Shown here piece by piece: positions 33,201 through 40,832 of a DNA stretch of 64,000 nt. Below the pieces are notes generated by a model. It saw nothing but the letters and a program-made list of their open reading frames with translations, did not search any database and had not been told where the DNA came from. Every line of letters begins with the position of its first letter. The first letter of the stretch is position 1. The position numbers and the translations under genes are program-made. The stretch is from Candidatus Ozemibacter sibiricus (lineage in GTDB: Bacteria; Muiribacteriota; Ozemobacteria; Ozemobacterales; Ozemobacteraceae), in contig QOQW01000014.1 of assembly GCA_003327425.1 (NCBI GenBank), positions 1 through 64,000 on the forward strand. The letters run 5' to 3'.

Positions 33201-36200
33201 ACGCTGGGGCACCTCTGGCAGGACATGCCGCGCGCAGCCGATCTCTGGCGGGTCCTGGGGGCTCTCGAGAAGGCGACGTTCGCACGGTTGCAGGAAGCCG
33301 ACCTGACGGCCGTGCGGGCCCAGCCCGCCGCCACCGATCGGGAGTCGGCCCTGGTGGCGCAGTTGGTGACGTTCTTGCTGGAAATGACCTTCCACCTGCG
33401 GTCGCCCTGGAACCGCTGGCTGGCCTGTCAGATCGCGAATCGCCAGTTGTCGACCGGGCGGGTGCCCGGGGCGGCGAACCACCTGGCCTTTCTGGGAATG
33501 ATCGCGGTCCAGGTCGAACGGTATGATCTGGCGCGGCGGGTAGTCGAGGTGATCGAGGCCCTGCAGGCTTCCGCTTCTCCTGAGGAAGACCAGACCTGGG
33601 CCGATCTGACGCTGGGCGGGTTCATCCTGCCCTGGGTGGCCCCGCTGACCGAGTCCCTGGCTCGCCTGCAACGAGCGCAAGCTCCGCCACGGGGCACCTT
33701 TGATCCTGGCGTGGCCGAGTATGCCTGGGCGCACGCCTTGCCCCAGCGGGCCTGCGCGGGCCATCCGTGGTCCGAGTTCGAAGCCCTGACCCTGGAACAG
33801 GAGCGGCGCGCCCGCATCACCGGCGACCTGCCGCTCGAGATCACGGCGGTGACGATGGGCGCCCTGGTCAGGTGCATGCTCGGCAAGACGGCCTGCCCCT
33901 GGTCGCTGTCGGACGACCGCTTCGATCACGAGGCCTATTTCGCCCGGTTCCGCGACACCCCGCTCGGTGCTCTGTTCGCCAAGAGCTTGGTCTGGCTGCT
34001 GCGGGTGCATCTGCTGTATGACCGTCTGCCCGCCGCTCTCGAGCTGGTTGAGATGCTCGAAAACCGTCTGTTTTTCGGCATCGGGATGTCGGTCGAGCTG
34101 GGGGAGTATCACTGCCTGGCGGCTCTGATCCGGGTGCGGCAGGCTCTCGGCCGCATCGAGACGATCGTGGCCAGCGATGCCGCGGCTCGCCGGGCTGCGG
34201 GCGGGTCAGGGGAGCGGGCTGCGCGTCTGGCCCGACCGGGGAGGGCGGCCTCGACCATCCCGCCGTCCGAGGGGGAGCGGGCGGTGCGGTCGGCTCTCGA
34301 GAGGGCGTACGGTCATGCCGCTTTCCTGGAGCGGGCGGCCGCGGCGGCGCCGTTCACCTTCCAGCCCAAGCACCTGATCGTGCAGGCCCACCTCGCGCTG
34401 GCCGAGGGGCGCCCTGACGACTGGTTGACGCAACTGACCGAAGCCATCGCCCTGGCCGAGGCGGCCGGGTTCCACCCGGATGCGGCCCTCGCCCACGAGT
34501 GTCTGGGCCGCTGGTGGTATGCCCGGGGCTGCCCGGCGTATGGTCAGCTGCACATCCGGCGGGCCGTGGAGGCCTTGACCCTGTGGGAGGCGCGCCCTCT
34601 GGCCGACCGCCTCCGTGCTGAGTTCGCCCATCTCTTCCTTGCCCTGCCGGGTACGGTGGATGGGCGGGTGGCGGCGCCGGCCACCATCCATGCCGGGGTC
34701 GAGGTGAGCCTGCCGGCTCTCGCCCTCGACGCGGGGTTCGTCCTGATGGCTGCCCGAGCCCTGGCCGGCGAGTTCCGGCCGGCCGCCCTGATGCGGCTTC
34801 TGCTGCGGCTGATGCTGCAAGCCTCGGGCGCCCGGCGGGCCCAGCTCGTTCAGCCCGTGGCGGTCCTGGCGACCGGGGCGCCGGCGCCCGATGCCTGGGA
34901 TCTTCTGGCCACGGCCGAGGTCCGGTCGTCGGGCATCGTCTTTCCTCGCCGAGGGGGTCAGCCGGCGCTCAGCCCCCTGCGCTTCGTTCAGGAGACGAAG
35001 CAGCCCCTGGTGGTGCGCGATGCCCAGGTCGAGACCCCCTGGAGCCAGGATCCGGTCATTCGGCGCCGGGGCATCCGCTCGCTGCTCGTGCTGCCGTTGA
35101 CCAATCAATCGCGGGTGGTGGGGTTCGTCACGCTCGAGCACGATCGACAGGCGGGCGCCTTCGAAGCCCGTCACCTCGATCTGCTGGGCATCCTGGCGGC
35201 GCAGGCCGCCGGGCAGCTGGTCCAGGCGAGAGATCGGCGTCGCCTGCGGGAAACCAATCGCCGGCTGCGGGAGACCATGGCCCAGCGCGCGGCGGCGCAA
35301 CGCGAGCTGAAGGCGTCGGAGCAATTCCGGCGCACCCTGCTCGACCACCTCGATGCCATCGTGGGGACCACCGACGCCGTCGGCCGCCTGACCTATCTGT
35401 CGGCCAACGGGCAGCGGGCCTTCCCTGGCTGGCCGATCGGACCTGACAGTCCTCCTCTGCCCGTGCTGCTAGGGGGAGACGCCGCCGAGGTGGAGAGCTG
35501 GCCGTGGCGCAACGTCGAACGCCATGTGACCGGCCCGGCCGGCCGGCGGGTCTTCCTCGCCAGCACCACCCGGCTGGGTTCCGGCGACCATGCCTGGGTC
35601 TTCACCTTGCGTGACATCACCCAGCGGCGGGCGTTGGAAGAACGATTGCTGCATGCCACCGAGGCCGAACAGCAGCGCTTGGGCCGCGAACTTCACGATG
35701 GGCTCTGCCAGCATCTCGTCGGCGGCGTGCATCTCGCCGCCCTGCTGCACCACCAGACCCAGGCGCGGGCTCCCGAGCTGGCGGCCACGGCCAGAACCCT
35801 GCAGCAGACCCTCGAACACAGCCTGCAGGCGACCCGCCTGCTCTCGCACGATCTGTCCCTCTATTCCGATCGGTTGACCCTGGCCCAGCATCTGGAGCGG
35901 TTGGCGGTCGTTCTGCAGCAGCACTGGGGCGTGCGGGCAAGGGTGCAGGTGCGCGGCCGGCCGGCCGCCTTCACGCCGACCGAGATTCTGCACCTGTTCC
36001 GGATCGCCCAGGAGGCGGCCCGGAATGCCATCCAGCATGGCCGAGCCCGAACCCTGGAGTTCCGATTGTCGCGACAGGGCGGCCAGCGGGTGCTGGCCAT
36101 CACCAACGATGGCCAGGCCTTTCCCGCGCCTGCGGCCGCCGATCAGGCCGATCGGCGACCCCGGCGGCGGCGCCGGACCCCAGCGGTGGGCCGAGCGCCT

Positions 36201-36329
36201 GCCTCTGTCGCCGAGCTGCCCGGCATCGGCCTGCGGACCATGGAATACCGGGCCCACCTGCTGGCGGGCCGTCTGTACATCCAGCGAGAGCCGCCGGTGA
36301 CAGTGATGGTGAAACTTCCGCCTGGATGA
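30291..36329 (+). CDS. Giant hybrid kinase: Ser/Thr kinase, AAA-type ATPase, GAF, PAS, histidine kinase
   Basis: This is a 2012-residue cytoplasmic signalling protein. Residues 1-270 are a eukaryotic-type protein kinase with the ATP-binding lysine in AILK (44), the catalytic loop HRDVNPSN (138-145) and DFS (159-161) instead of DFG. Residues 320-700 form an AAA/STAND-like ATPase with Walker A GVSGIGKS (351-358) and a Walker B-like IILLVDD. A long TPR-like helical region follows to about 1480, then GAF (about 1480-1645) and PAS (about 1690-1780). The end is a NarX-type histidine kinase: phosphoacceptor His1802 in RELHDGLCQ, an N-box near Asn1912, and GIGLRTME. It is the ATPase-sensor kinase type (PknK-like plus histidine kinase). 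The GTG at 30291 has AGGGAG upstream. It probably signals to the NarL-type regulator encoded 730 bases downstream. Confidence 0.9.
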   Translation: MSPSRLEVMIGPWQFRAIAVLSRSPQTVVLRGRCEPGGRWAILKTVPPEARMPSRLAGLAREWAHLETLADRPGIVRPMFCDPYGPMPGLLFDDLGASALSLHRQGPRLAALSLADRLQMLARLARILQEVHAAGLLHRDVNPSNIIWHPGRDLLCLIDFSLAGPPRAAGAGPAPLEGTPAYLAPEQTGRLAAPQDQRLDLYSFGVTAYELLTGVHPFGDRPAEALIHAHLTEAPPPLAAQGVALPPAGETLFERLLAKHPDERPASAEQVAAGLTALAALVREGAGVVARARPGRASAAGAARPLRSAPACLLLPRTGYSLVGRQREMAWLRARLVDGETPGPRLIIIEGVSGIGKSALASQAVRELAGVDRSDAGSASPGAGGEARPLWLCQAKGEPSGHEVPLGIVRSLFGQVVRHGLSAGSAPRQRLADALAAERSREWQSLTLLDPAFQHLGGLSDAVASPASGPQEGTLRLAWSQLARAVAAAGLRIILLVDDLPLIDAPSRQLLEFLLMIQGPAGPFTVVATWRTGLDGEPEDRLAAQLEAWRTQKIAADRLALAALTIADLQEWLASVISPAPSPARLAAVAAYLHQITKGNPLGVVQILRELAQLADFDPAGPVPGWQQAIARIGGPAVTGSLLEILSRRVQEQPTIVRRWLHRAACLGHQFEPALLAAAAHQPCPGPSGGLVPESEERFGGPAGLNHALAAAHAAGLVNPVAESGEGEARRRMDGEEPLALVRLEPSSGGAVNSRWRFTHDQVRVACLRLFPETEAQLWRIRLALALANRAERAPEGGGTGAQGAEGGNREKRVASASDEAHRQGAAGAAAHPLDDDRLFTIAALVEPAVAAIIDADIRWLAITWLREAGERAFRIGDLAAARRWIDLAVTMVDQMRLSGERAAFRRRCHEWRLRVAYRQGDATTGRQEFAALQTTCTSSFDRLSLATALAEGTRANPTLIQEGVDFGLRTLGHLWQDMPRAADLWRVLGALEKATFARLQEADLTAVRAQPAATDRESALVAQLVTFLLEMTFHLRSPWNRWLACQIANRQLSTGRVPGAANHLAFLGMIAVQVERYDLARRVVEVIEALQASASPEEDQTWADLTLGGFILPWVAPLTESLARLQRAQAPPRGTFDPGVAEYAWAHALPQRACAGHPWSEFEALTLEQERRARITGDLPLEITAVTMGALVRCMLGKTACPWSLSDDRFDHEAYFARFRDTPLGALFAKSLVWLLRVHLLYDRLPAALELVEMLENRLFFGIGMSVELGEYHCLAALIRVRQALGRIETIVASDAAARRAAGGSGERAARLARPGRAASTIPPSEGERAVRSALERAYGHAAFLERAAAAAPFTFQPKHLIVQAHLALAEGRPDDWLTQLTEAIALAEAAGFHPDAALAHECLGRWWYARGCPAYGQLHIRRAVEALTLWEARPLADRLRAEFAHLFLALPGTVDGRVAAPATIHAGVEVSLPALALDAGFVLMAARALAGEFRPAALMRLLLRLMLQASGARRAQLVQPVAVLATGAPAPDAWDLLATAEVRSSGIVFPRRGGQPALSPLRFVQETKQPLVVRDAQVETPWSQDPVIRRRGIRSLLVLPLTNQSRVVGFVTLEHDRQAGAFEARHLDLLGILAAQAAGQLVQARDRRRLRETNRRLRETMAQRAAAQRELKASEQFRRTLLDHLDAIVGTTDAVGRLTYLSANGQRAFPGWPIGPDSPPLPVLLGGDAAEVESWPWRNVERHVTGPAGRRVFLASTTRLGSGDHAWVFTLRDITQRRALEERLLHATEAEQQRLGRELHDGLCQHLVGGVHLAALLHHQTQARAPELAATARTLQQTLEHSLQATRLLSHDLSLYSDRLTLAQHLERLAVVLQQHWGVRARVQVRGRPAAFTPTEILHLFRIAQEAARNAIQHGRARTLEFRLSRQGGQRVLAITNDGQAFPAPAAADQADRRPRRRRRTPAVGRAPASVAELPGIGLRTMEYRAHLLAGRLYIQREPPVTVMVKLPPG

Positions 36330-36386
36330 GGCCGCCCCGCCCGTGGGAGGCGGAAAAGACGAACGCGGTGGGCTGGGGTCGTGCCC

Positions 36387-36776
36387 TCAGGGGGTTGATT
36401 CGGTCGGTTGGGCGCCGTCAGAAGGCGGAGCGTTCCCGGACGGGGCTTCAGTGGAGGATGGCCCCGCGGTTGGCTTGTCTGAGCAGAATCGGCCGAAGAT
36501 TTCGGACAGGGTCTGGCTCTTTGCGAGGGCTTGGCAGAAGATGCCGTGGAAGCCGACGGTGCTGACTTTGGCGGTGATGAAGAAGAAGCCGAAAGAGAGC
36601 CCCACCAATAGAAGCAGAATCAGGTGGGTTTCGAATTCGCGGATGATGCGGAAGAAGCCTTTGACGAGACGGCGCCGCTGGCGGGGAGCGCCCTCCCATG
36701 GATAATGATCGATCTCATCGAACTCGTCGGGAGAGAGATGGTGCGGCTTCTTCAGATATTTGTCGAAAGTGCCCAT
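36387..36776 (-). CDS. Small single-span membrane protein
   Basis: This is a 129-residue protein starting at the ATG at 36776 behind AGAGGAAA. The N-terminus is polar (MGTFDKYLKKPHHLSPDEFDEIDHYPWEG), followed by a basic patch RQRRRLVKGFF and one membrane helix (about 54-74, LILLLLVGLSFGFFFITAKV). The C-terminal 30 residues are low-complexity Pro/Ser/Thr. The basic patch predicts the N-terminus is cytoplasmic. It lies between the giant kinase and its putative response regulator, but no family is recognised. Confidence 0.65.
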   Translation of the reverse strand: MGTFDKYLKKPHHLSPDEFDEIDHYPWEGAPRQRRRLVKGFFRIIREFETHLILLLLVGLSFGFFFITAKVSTVGFHGIFCQALAKSQTLSEIFGRFCSDKPTAGPSSTEAPSGNAPPSDGAQPTESTP

Positions 36777-36879
36777 GATTTCCTCTTTCCTCTGTGGACA
36801 GGTCGACCGGTGCATTTGTGACGGCGAAGGGCGGGAGACTGACGATCGGACCTGCTCGTCTCAGTGTAGCGGTACCTTC

Positions 36880-36914
36880 GGCCAAAATCAGTCAGAAGAA
36901 TTCTGATTTTGGCC
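36880..36914. promoter_or_regulatory. AT-rich inverted repeat (12-bp arms) between the membrane-protein and regulator genes
   Basis: GGCCAAAATCAG (36880-36891) is the exact inverted complement of CTGATTTTGGCC (36903-36914), with an 11-base spacer that contains a shorter TCAGAA/TTCTGA palindrome. It lies 100 bases upstream of the membrane-protein start and downstream of the response regulator. It has no T-tract and could be an operator or a terminator. Confidence 0.5.
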
Positions 36915-37061
36915 GGGGGCCAACCAGTCGGGTCGACTCCGGAGCATCGCTTCAGGGATAACTCCTTCTTGGCAGCGGGTCGGAGGGGAATGACGCACGC
37001 ATCGGCGCGTGGCGGCAGGGAGGCTCCGGGTGAGGGTCGGCGAGGCCGCGGGGCTGGCGCG

Positions 37062-37757
37062 TCAGAATCTCTTCTGGTGACGCTCGATGGCGTGACGGAT
37101 CAGCGCCTTGCGTGAATCGAACCCCAGGTCGCGACAGAGGCGGCCAACGTAGGTGTCGACGGTCTTGACGCTCAGAGCCAGCTGGTCGGCGATCTCGGTG
37201 AGGCGGAACCCCTGCCCGAGAAGCTGGAAGACCTCTTCTTCGCGTGGGGGAAGTCGTTTTCTGGGACTCTGGCGGGCCTTAAGGTGGCTTCGGATGTCGG
37301 GCGACAGGTAGGTCTTCCCGGCGGTGACGGCCCGCAGGGCCGCCAGCAGGTGTTCGAGGGGGGCGGACTTGGTGATGAAGCCGGTCACGCCGAGGGCCTG
37401 AGCTTCGTCGATGGTCTCGGCGGTCAGGAACATCGAAAACAGGATCACGCGAGGTGGGGGGCCGCGCCAGGGCGCGGGCGGGCGCAAAAGATCGAGGCTG
37501 TTCTCGGAGCCCAGCGACAGATCGAGCAGAAGAATCTTCGGCTGATGGGCGGCGGCCAATGACCGGGCGGTGGCGAGGTCGGCCGCCTCGCCGAGCACGT
37601 GCCAGCCGTACAGTTCAAGGAACTCACGCAGACCGAACCGCACCAGGGCATGGTCGTCGACCAGCAGGATACCCCAGTCCTTCCGGGATCTGATCTGACT
37701 GGGAGCGGTTTTTTCGGGTGAAGGACGGTTGGTCTCGCCTTCTCTTCTCAGAGGCAT
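37062..37757 (-). CDS. NarL/LuxR-family response regulator
   Basis: This is a 231-residue response regulator. After a 27-residue polar leader, the receiver domain begins GILLVDDHALVRFGLREFLE, with Asp79 in ILLLDLSLG as phosphoacceptor and a conserved lysine in FITKSAPL. The C-terminal LuxR-type helix-turn-helix includes PREEEVFQLLGQGFRLTEIADQLALSVKTVDTYVGRL. It binds DNA as a dimer on phosphorylation. NarX-type histidine kinases (HisKA_3) pair with this family, and such a kinase domain ends the giant protein to the left. The ATG at 37757 has only a weak ribosome-binding site; a later start is possible. Confidence 0.9.
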   Translation of the reverse strand: MPLRREGETNRPSPEKTAPSQIRSRKDWGILLVDDHALVRFGLREFLELYGWHVLGEAADLATARSLAAAHQPKILLLDLSLGSENSLDLLRPPAPWRGPPPRVILFSMFLTAETIDEAQALGVTGFITKSAPLEHLLAALRAVTAGKTYLSPDIRSHLKARQSPRKRLPPREEEVFQLLGQGFRLTEIADQLALSVKTVDTYVGRLCRDLGFDSRKALIRHAIERHQKRF

Positions 37758-37931
37758 GCTGACCCATGATATCGCATGCCGTCGTGGGGTGCCAACTCGT
37801 TCTTGCCAGCCGTCGGAGCAACATCTTCCTGAAGCCTTCGCGTTCCGCCCAGAGGCTTACGGTCTGGTCAATGGCGACGCGGTCGATCTGCCTGCCGATC
37901 AGATCGCGCTCGACCGGCGAAAACCAGGGGT

Positions 37932-37956
37932 CCAGGGGCCTGTGGCCCCTGGCGGT
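37932..37956. repeat. Palindromic repeat, copy 2
   Basis: This is the second copy of the element at 17300-17324: CCAGGGGCC, three bases, GGCCCCTGG, then CGGT. It lies in the 263-base gap between the response regulator and the cysteine-rich protein genes. Confidence 0.6.
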
Positions 37957-38020
37957 ATCCCCAGCGGATGGTGAGGGTCACCCTGGTTGGTGCTTTCGGT
38001 TGGCGGGCGGGACCGTTCCG

Positions 38021-38641
38021 TCAGCGGGAGAGCAAGCAACTGGGGCAGAGCGACCTTTGGGAGGGCCAGGGGAAAATGGTGGCGGGGCGGCCCTCGGCGG
38101 CCGCCCGATAGCTGGCGAGGGGCTGCGGCCACTGGCCTGGTTCGAGAGGGGGCAGCTCTGCGCGTTCGAACAGCTCGTTCAGCAGATGAAGGGACAACGG
38201 ATGGCAGGCGGTGAGGCGTTTCCAGAGGTCGACTCGTACCTCGGCCGGAGCGGCGACGAACAGCTCGCACAGGTCGCTGCCACGCCCTGTAACGACCAGT
38301 GTATCGAGGGTGTGATGGACCGTCGCGAGGGCGAATTCGTCGTGGCTGGCGATGGTGGCGAGGACATGGAGATCCTGCGGGCAGACGTCGAGGCTCTGGC
38401 GATGGGGACAATCCGGGCAGAGGGGCTCTTCCGCCGGCTCGCTCGTGGGGAAATCGGGGCGGCCGTGGCACCGTGGCGTAGGAGCGCCCTCAGCCAACAC
38501 GGAAGTTCTGCTGGCTGTGGCACGGAGGCAGCGCGGGGCAGCGCAGGGGAGGGTCTCTCTGTCGAAGCGCGGGCCCAGGTTGAGGCCGACGGTCAGACCA
38601 ACGGGGGAACCGTTCAACGGGCAGGTGGCACAGCACATCAT
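38021..38641 (-). CDS. Cysteine-rich hypothetical protein
   Basis: This is a 206-residue protein from tandem ATGs at 38641 and 38638 behind AAAGGAG. Cysteine motifs are spread along it: MMCCATCPLNG at the start, LPCAAPRC, CPDCPHRQSLDVCPQ in the middle and LCPSC at the end. This suggests zinc binding or a metal cluster. The second half is mostly helical (LHVLATIASHDEFALATVHHTLDTLVVTGRGSDLCELFVAAP). I do not recognise a family. It is divergent from the peptidase gene and has no operon partner. Confidence 0.6.
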   Translation of the reverse strand: MMCCATCPLNGSPVGLTVGLNLGPRFDRETLPCAAPRCLRATASRTSVLAEGAPTPRCHGRPDFPTSEPAEEPLCPDCPHRQSLDVCPQDLHVLATIASHDEFALATVHHTLDTLVVTGRGSDLCELFVAAPAEVRVDLWKRLTACHPLSLHLLNELFERAELPPLEPGQWPQPLASYRAAAEGRPATIFPWPSQRSLCPSCLLSR

Positions 38642-38896
38642 AGGCGACTCCTTTCGGGGTGATCTACCAGGAGTCACCGCGGCCCCCCCCGTCGGGGAAA
38701 AAATTGGTGCGATCGGAGGCAAGGGCCAGCGAAAAACGACTCCGGTCAGCCGGGTGGTCTCCTTCCACCCGGTCGTGGTGGTCCGCGCCAGGTCGCCATG
38801 CCTTGCTTTGAAGCGCCGCCAAAAAAAACAGGTTTGTGGAATGGCAGGGATTCGTGCTAGTAGAGAGGGAATTTCCCCGCCATCGGAGGCTTGAAC

Positions 38897-40711
38897 GTGC
38901 AATCAGGAACCACCTGGGACCTCACTCCTTTCTTCCCTTCCTTCGACGGACCCGAGATGAAAGCGTTCCGCCAGAAGATCGTCGCCGATCTCGACGAACT
39001 CGCACGGATGGCGAGCGCGCTTGACCCCTTGCACAATCGCAATCAGACCGCCTGGGAAGAGATCTTTGTCCGGACCGAGGATCTGGCGACCCGGCTGCTC
39101 CACTTCGGGGTGTTCGTCTCCTGTCTGGCCTCGGTCGATGCCCGCAACGAGGCCTACCAGCGGGAGAACGCCGCGATGGCCACGCTCGAGGCGGCCTTCG
39201 CCAAGCTCGAGGTCGAATTGAAGCGGGCGTTGAAGACCGCCAAAGACAAAGACTTCGAGAAGTTCTGCGCCCGCCAGGGGCTCGCACAGATCGCCTACTT
39301 CCTGCGGCGCACGCGCGAAGAAGCCCAGAAGACGATGGACCCCGCCCTCGAGGTGCTGGCGGCCGATCTCGGCATCGATGGCATCTCGGCCTGGGGCCGG
39401 TTGTACAGCACCATCGCCGGCAAGCTCGAGTTCGACATGGTCTGGCCCGATGGTCGCCGGGAGCGCAAGCCCATGTCCCAGCGGCGCTCGCTGATGGAAG
39501 ATGCCGACCGTCGCGTGCGGCAGGCCGCCTTCACCGGCGGCAACGCCGCCTGGGCCCAGATGGAAGACGTCACCGCCGCGGCGCTCAACCACATCGCGGG
39601 CACCCGGCTCCAGTTGAACAAACGGCGCGGGATCGACCATTTCCTCGATGTCGCCCTGTTCCAGGCGCGCATCAGCCGGCCCACTCTCGAGGCCATGTTC
39701 GCGGCCATCGAATCCTGCAAGCCGCTCATCCAGCGCATCGGCAAAGCCAAAGCGAAAGCTCTCGGTCTGCCCGCCCTGGCCTGGTATGACATCGATGCCC
39801 CCCTCCCCCTCTCGGATGCCCGGCGCTACACCTGGGAAGAAGGGGTGCGCCTGGTGGAGAATGCGTTCCAGCGCCGGTTCCCCGACCTGGCCGACTACTT
39901 CCGGCAGGCCCAGGCCCAACGCTGGATCGAATCGGAGCCGCGGCCCGGCAAACGTCCCGGCGCCTACTGCACAAGTTCGCCGCTGATCGAGCAATCGCGC
40001 GTCTTCATGACCTTCAGCGGCAGTCTGGGCGACGTGCAGACCCTGGCCCACGAGATCGGCCATGCCTATCACAGCCACGTGATGAAAGGCCAGCGCCTGT
40101 TCGCCCGCGGCTACCCGATGACCCTGGCCGAGTCGGCCTCGACCTTCGCCGAGACGATCCTGGCCGACGGCTTGCTGGCCGATCCCGCCATTCCCGATGC
40201 CCAGAAGGCCAATGTCCTCAGCGGCATGATCAGCCATGCCCTGGCCTTCCTGTGCGACATTCCGGTGCGGTTCACGTTCGAGAAGAATTTCCATGAAGAG
40301 CGCCAGCAAGGGGAGGTCAGTGTCACCCGCCTGAAGGAGCTGATGACCGGCGCTCAGCGTCAGATCTTCGGCGATCTGCTGGCCCCCGGTGGCGAAGATC
40401 CGCTGTTCTGGGCCTCGAAGCTGCACTTCTACATCACCGAGATCACCTTCTACAATTTCCCCTACACCTTCGGCTACCTGCTCAGCCGAGGGTTGTACCA
40501 GATGTTCCTCGAGCAGGGAGGGGCCTTCCTCGAGAAGTACAACAACTTCCTGCGGTTCTCCGGAAATGCCGCGGCCGAAGAGGTGGCGCGCATGTCGGTC
40601 GGGGTCGATCTGACCCAGCCCGCCTTCTGGGAGAACGCGATTTGCAGCCTCGAGCCGGTCCTGCGCCAGTTCGAAGAGATCCTGCCTCGCGTCCTGCCGG
40701 GGCAGGCTTGA
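38897..40711 (+). CDS. pepF: Oligoendopeptidase F (M3B metallopeptidase)
   Basis: This is a 604-residue zinc endopeptidase that degrades oligopeptides in the cytoplasm. The zinc site is HEIGHAYHS (HExxH) with a downstream glutamate in the LAESASTFAETIL segment. Family features include WDLTPFFPSF at the start, LDVALFQARISRPTLEAM, YTWEEGVRLVENAF, AYCTSSPLIEQSRVFMTFSGSLGDVQTLAHEIGH and YNFPYTFGYLLSRGLY near the end. I choose the GTG at 38897 because GGAGG lies seven bases upstream; a TTG at 38891 is too close to it. Confidence 0.93.
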   Translation: MQSGTTWDLTPFFPSFDGPEMKAFRQKIVADLDELARMASALDPLHNRNQTAWEEIFVRTEDLATRLLHFGVFVSCLASVDARNEAYQRENAAMATLEAAFAKLEVELKRALKTAKDKDFEKFCARQGLAQIAYFLRRTREEAQKTMDPALEVLAADLGIDGISAWGRLYSTIAGKLEFDMVWPDGRRERKPMSQRRSLMEDADRRVRQAAFTGGNAAWAQMEDVTAAALNHIAGTRLQLNKRRGIDHFLDVALFQARISRPTLEAMFAAIESCKPLIQRIGKAKAKALGLPALAWYDIDAPLPLSDARRYTWEEGVRLVENAFQRRFPDLADYFRQAQAQRWIESEPRPGKRPGAYCTSSPLIEQSRVFMTFSGSLGDVQTLAHEIGHAYHSHVMKGQRLFARGYPMTLAESASTFAETILADGLLADPAIPDAQKANVLSGMISHALAFLCDIPVRFTFEKNFHEERQQGEVSVTRLKELMTGAQRQIFGDLLAPGGEDPLFWASKLHFYITEITFYNFPYTFGYLLSRGLYQMFLEQGGAFLEKYNNFLRFSGNAAAEEVARMSVGVDLTQPAFWENAICSLEPVLRQFEEILPRVLPGQA

Positions 40712-40832
40712 GCTGGGCGGTGAGCCGGCGGCCATTCGGCGCCGGGCGGCGCCTGGAGCCTCGAGGGGAGGGTTTTCCGGTCGCGATGGCCAGCGGCCGG
40801 GGCAGCGTGCTGGTAGAAGGGGTGGGGTGGCC

